DNA from: Chlamydiia bacterium
GTDB lineage: Bacteria > Chlamydiota > Chlamydiia > Chlamydiales > JACKPQ01
Length of the DNA: 6,174 nt
Reading direction: 5' to 3'
NCBI GenBank assembly: GCA_030433395.1
Contig: JAUILX010000064.1
Coordinates: forward strand, 1-6,174
The translations under genes and the position numbers were made by a program. Below, in pieces: positions 5,633 to 6,174 of this stretch; positions within the stretch are counted from its first letter, which is position 1, and each line of letters starts with the position of its first letter. The notes below the pieces were generated by a model. The model ran no database searches, was not told the origin of the DNA, and saw only the letters and a program-made list of their open reading frames with translations.

Positions 5633-6174
5633 AAATTGCCATCATCGGCTGCGGTTATGTTGGATCTGCCATTGCAAATAAGCTTAAAACTCATGAAGTG
5701 ATTCGTATTACGCGTACTCATACATGCGATGCTTGCGATCCACAAGCTCTTGAGCCTCAATTAAAAGACTGCGATGTGATCATTCTAACCATACCAGATC
5801 CAGCCCAAAGCCTATCCCAAGTCTTTCCCACAACCTGCAAGCAGATCTTATTTGTAAGTAGCACATCGGTTAACTGCAATAAGGCCCCAAAGCATGCGCA
5901 AGCAGAAAATCTGCTCCAAAGCCTTCCCCTGCCTATCTGCATATTTCGCTGCGCTGGCATCTTTGGTCCAGGAAGAGGAATCGAAAAAAGAAGACGTCCC
6001 ATCATGCCAGGCACTGGCAACGAGGTCACAAATCACATCCATGTCAATGATATTGCCGGTGCCTTCATCTTTGCCATTGATCATAGCTTAAGTGGCGTCT
6101 TTAACCTTTGCAATGATGATCATCCAACCAGGGCTGAACTGTATGGCAACGTTCAATTTGACCCATCCAAACCA
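5629..6174 (+). CDS. YeeZ-like NAD(P)-binding atypical SDR (partial, runs off right edge)
   Basis: 182 codons are visible and the frame is still open at the window end. The N-terminus MKIAIIGCGYVGSAIA carries the dinucleotide-binding GxGxxG (Gly7, Gly9, Gly12). It is followed by DCDVIILTIP (47-56), SSTSV (77-81), RCAGIFGPGRG (107-117), NHIHVNDIAGA (135-145) and VFNLCNDDHPTR (157-168). This order matches Escherichia coli YeeZ-type proteins of the extended, atypical SDR (epimerase/dehydratase-like) group, about 270 residues long and of unknown reaction. The segment between the Rossmann beta strands and the loop after SSTSV both look shortened. The residue after SSTSV, usually Tyr, is Asn82, so classical SDR Tyr-Lys chemistry is doubtful. 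Nine cysteines occur, including C33-x-x-C36. The start overlaps the exonuclease stop by 4 nt with no strong Shine-Dalgarno, implying coupling. Confidence 0.8.
   Translation, partial: MKIAIIGCGYVGSAIANKLKTHEVIRITRTHTCDACDPQALEPQLKDCDVIILTIPDPAQSLSQVFPTTCKQILFVSSTSVNCNKAPKHAQAENLLQSLPLPICIFRCAGIFGPGRGIEKRRRPIMPGTGNEVTNHIHVNDIAGAFIFAIDHSLSGVFNLCNDDHPTRAELYGNVQFDPSKP

Noticed and set aside
5757..6091. Other-frame open stretches over the YeeZ-like gene
   Set aside because: The plus frame from 5629 carries the Rossmann and SDR motifs throughout; the others have none.

Overview
The window looks like a chlamydia-like (environmental Chlamydiae) chromosome segment. Four things suggest this: (i) the pyruvate dehydrogenase genes in the order pdhA-pdhB-pdhC, with chlamydial-type sequences such as YRCHALAL in PdhA; (ii) a DnaQ-type exonuclease fused to a C-terminal MPFGKHRGKPLSEIP module, as I remember it from chlamydial DnaQ; (iii) ankyrin repeats and a DUF4143-type AAA ATPase remnant, both common in amoeba symbionts; (iv) moderate GC by eye. 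The genus cannot be fixed from sequence alone, and the assignment is an inference.

Left part (1-1051), decayed accessory DNA. A minus-strand AAA_14/DUF4143 ATPase runs off the left edge. It stops short at its Walker B region, with an in-frame TGA and no P-loop part. Directly against that break, on the plus strand, an ankyrin-repeat ORF begins abruptly inside a repeat with no visible ribosome binding site. The two fragments meet head to head within about 10 bases, which points to an old rearrangement junction.

Middle (1085-4879), one minus-strand operon transcribed right to left: a signal-peptide-bearing single-HKD phospholipase D/Nuc-like protein, then pdhA (E1 alpha), pdhB (E1 beta) and pdhC (E2). 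The genes overlap by 8 nt, overlap by 8 nt, and are separated by 1 nt, respectively, so translation is probably coupled. Together E1 and E2 carry out the decarboxylating and acetyl-transfer steps from pyruvate to acetyl-CoA. The E3 subunit (lpd) is not in the window. The 33-base gap between pdhC and the converging ankyrin ORF shows no convincing terminator hairpin.

Right part (4880-6174). A 66-base divergent intergenic region leads into a plus-strand pair: a DEDDh exonuclease (DnaQ-like, with the C-terminal extension), then a YeeZ-like NAD(P)-binding atypical SDR. The SDR start overlaps the exonuclease stop as ATGA, and the SDR runs off the right edge.

No tRNA, rRNA, CRISPR array, complete insertion sequence or replication origin was seen. 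Most of the window is conserved housekeeping DNA. The unusual points are the broken-gene junction on the left, the A-B-A'-B' ankyrin layout, the secreted nuclease-like gene joined to the pdh operon, and a GEG in place of GDG in the PdhA cofactor motif.
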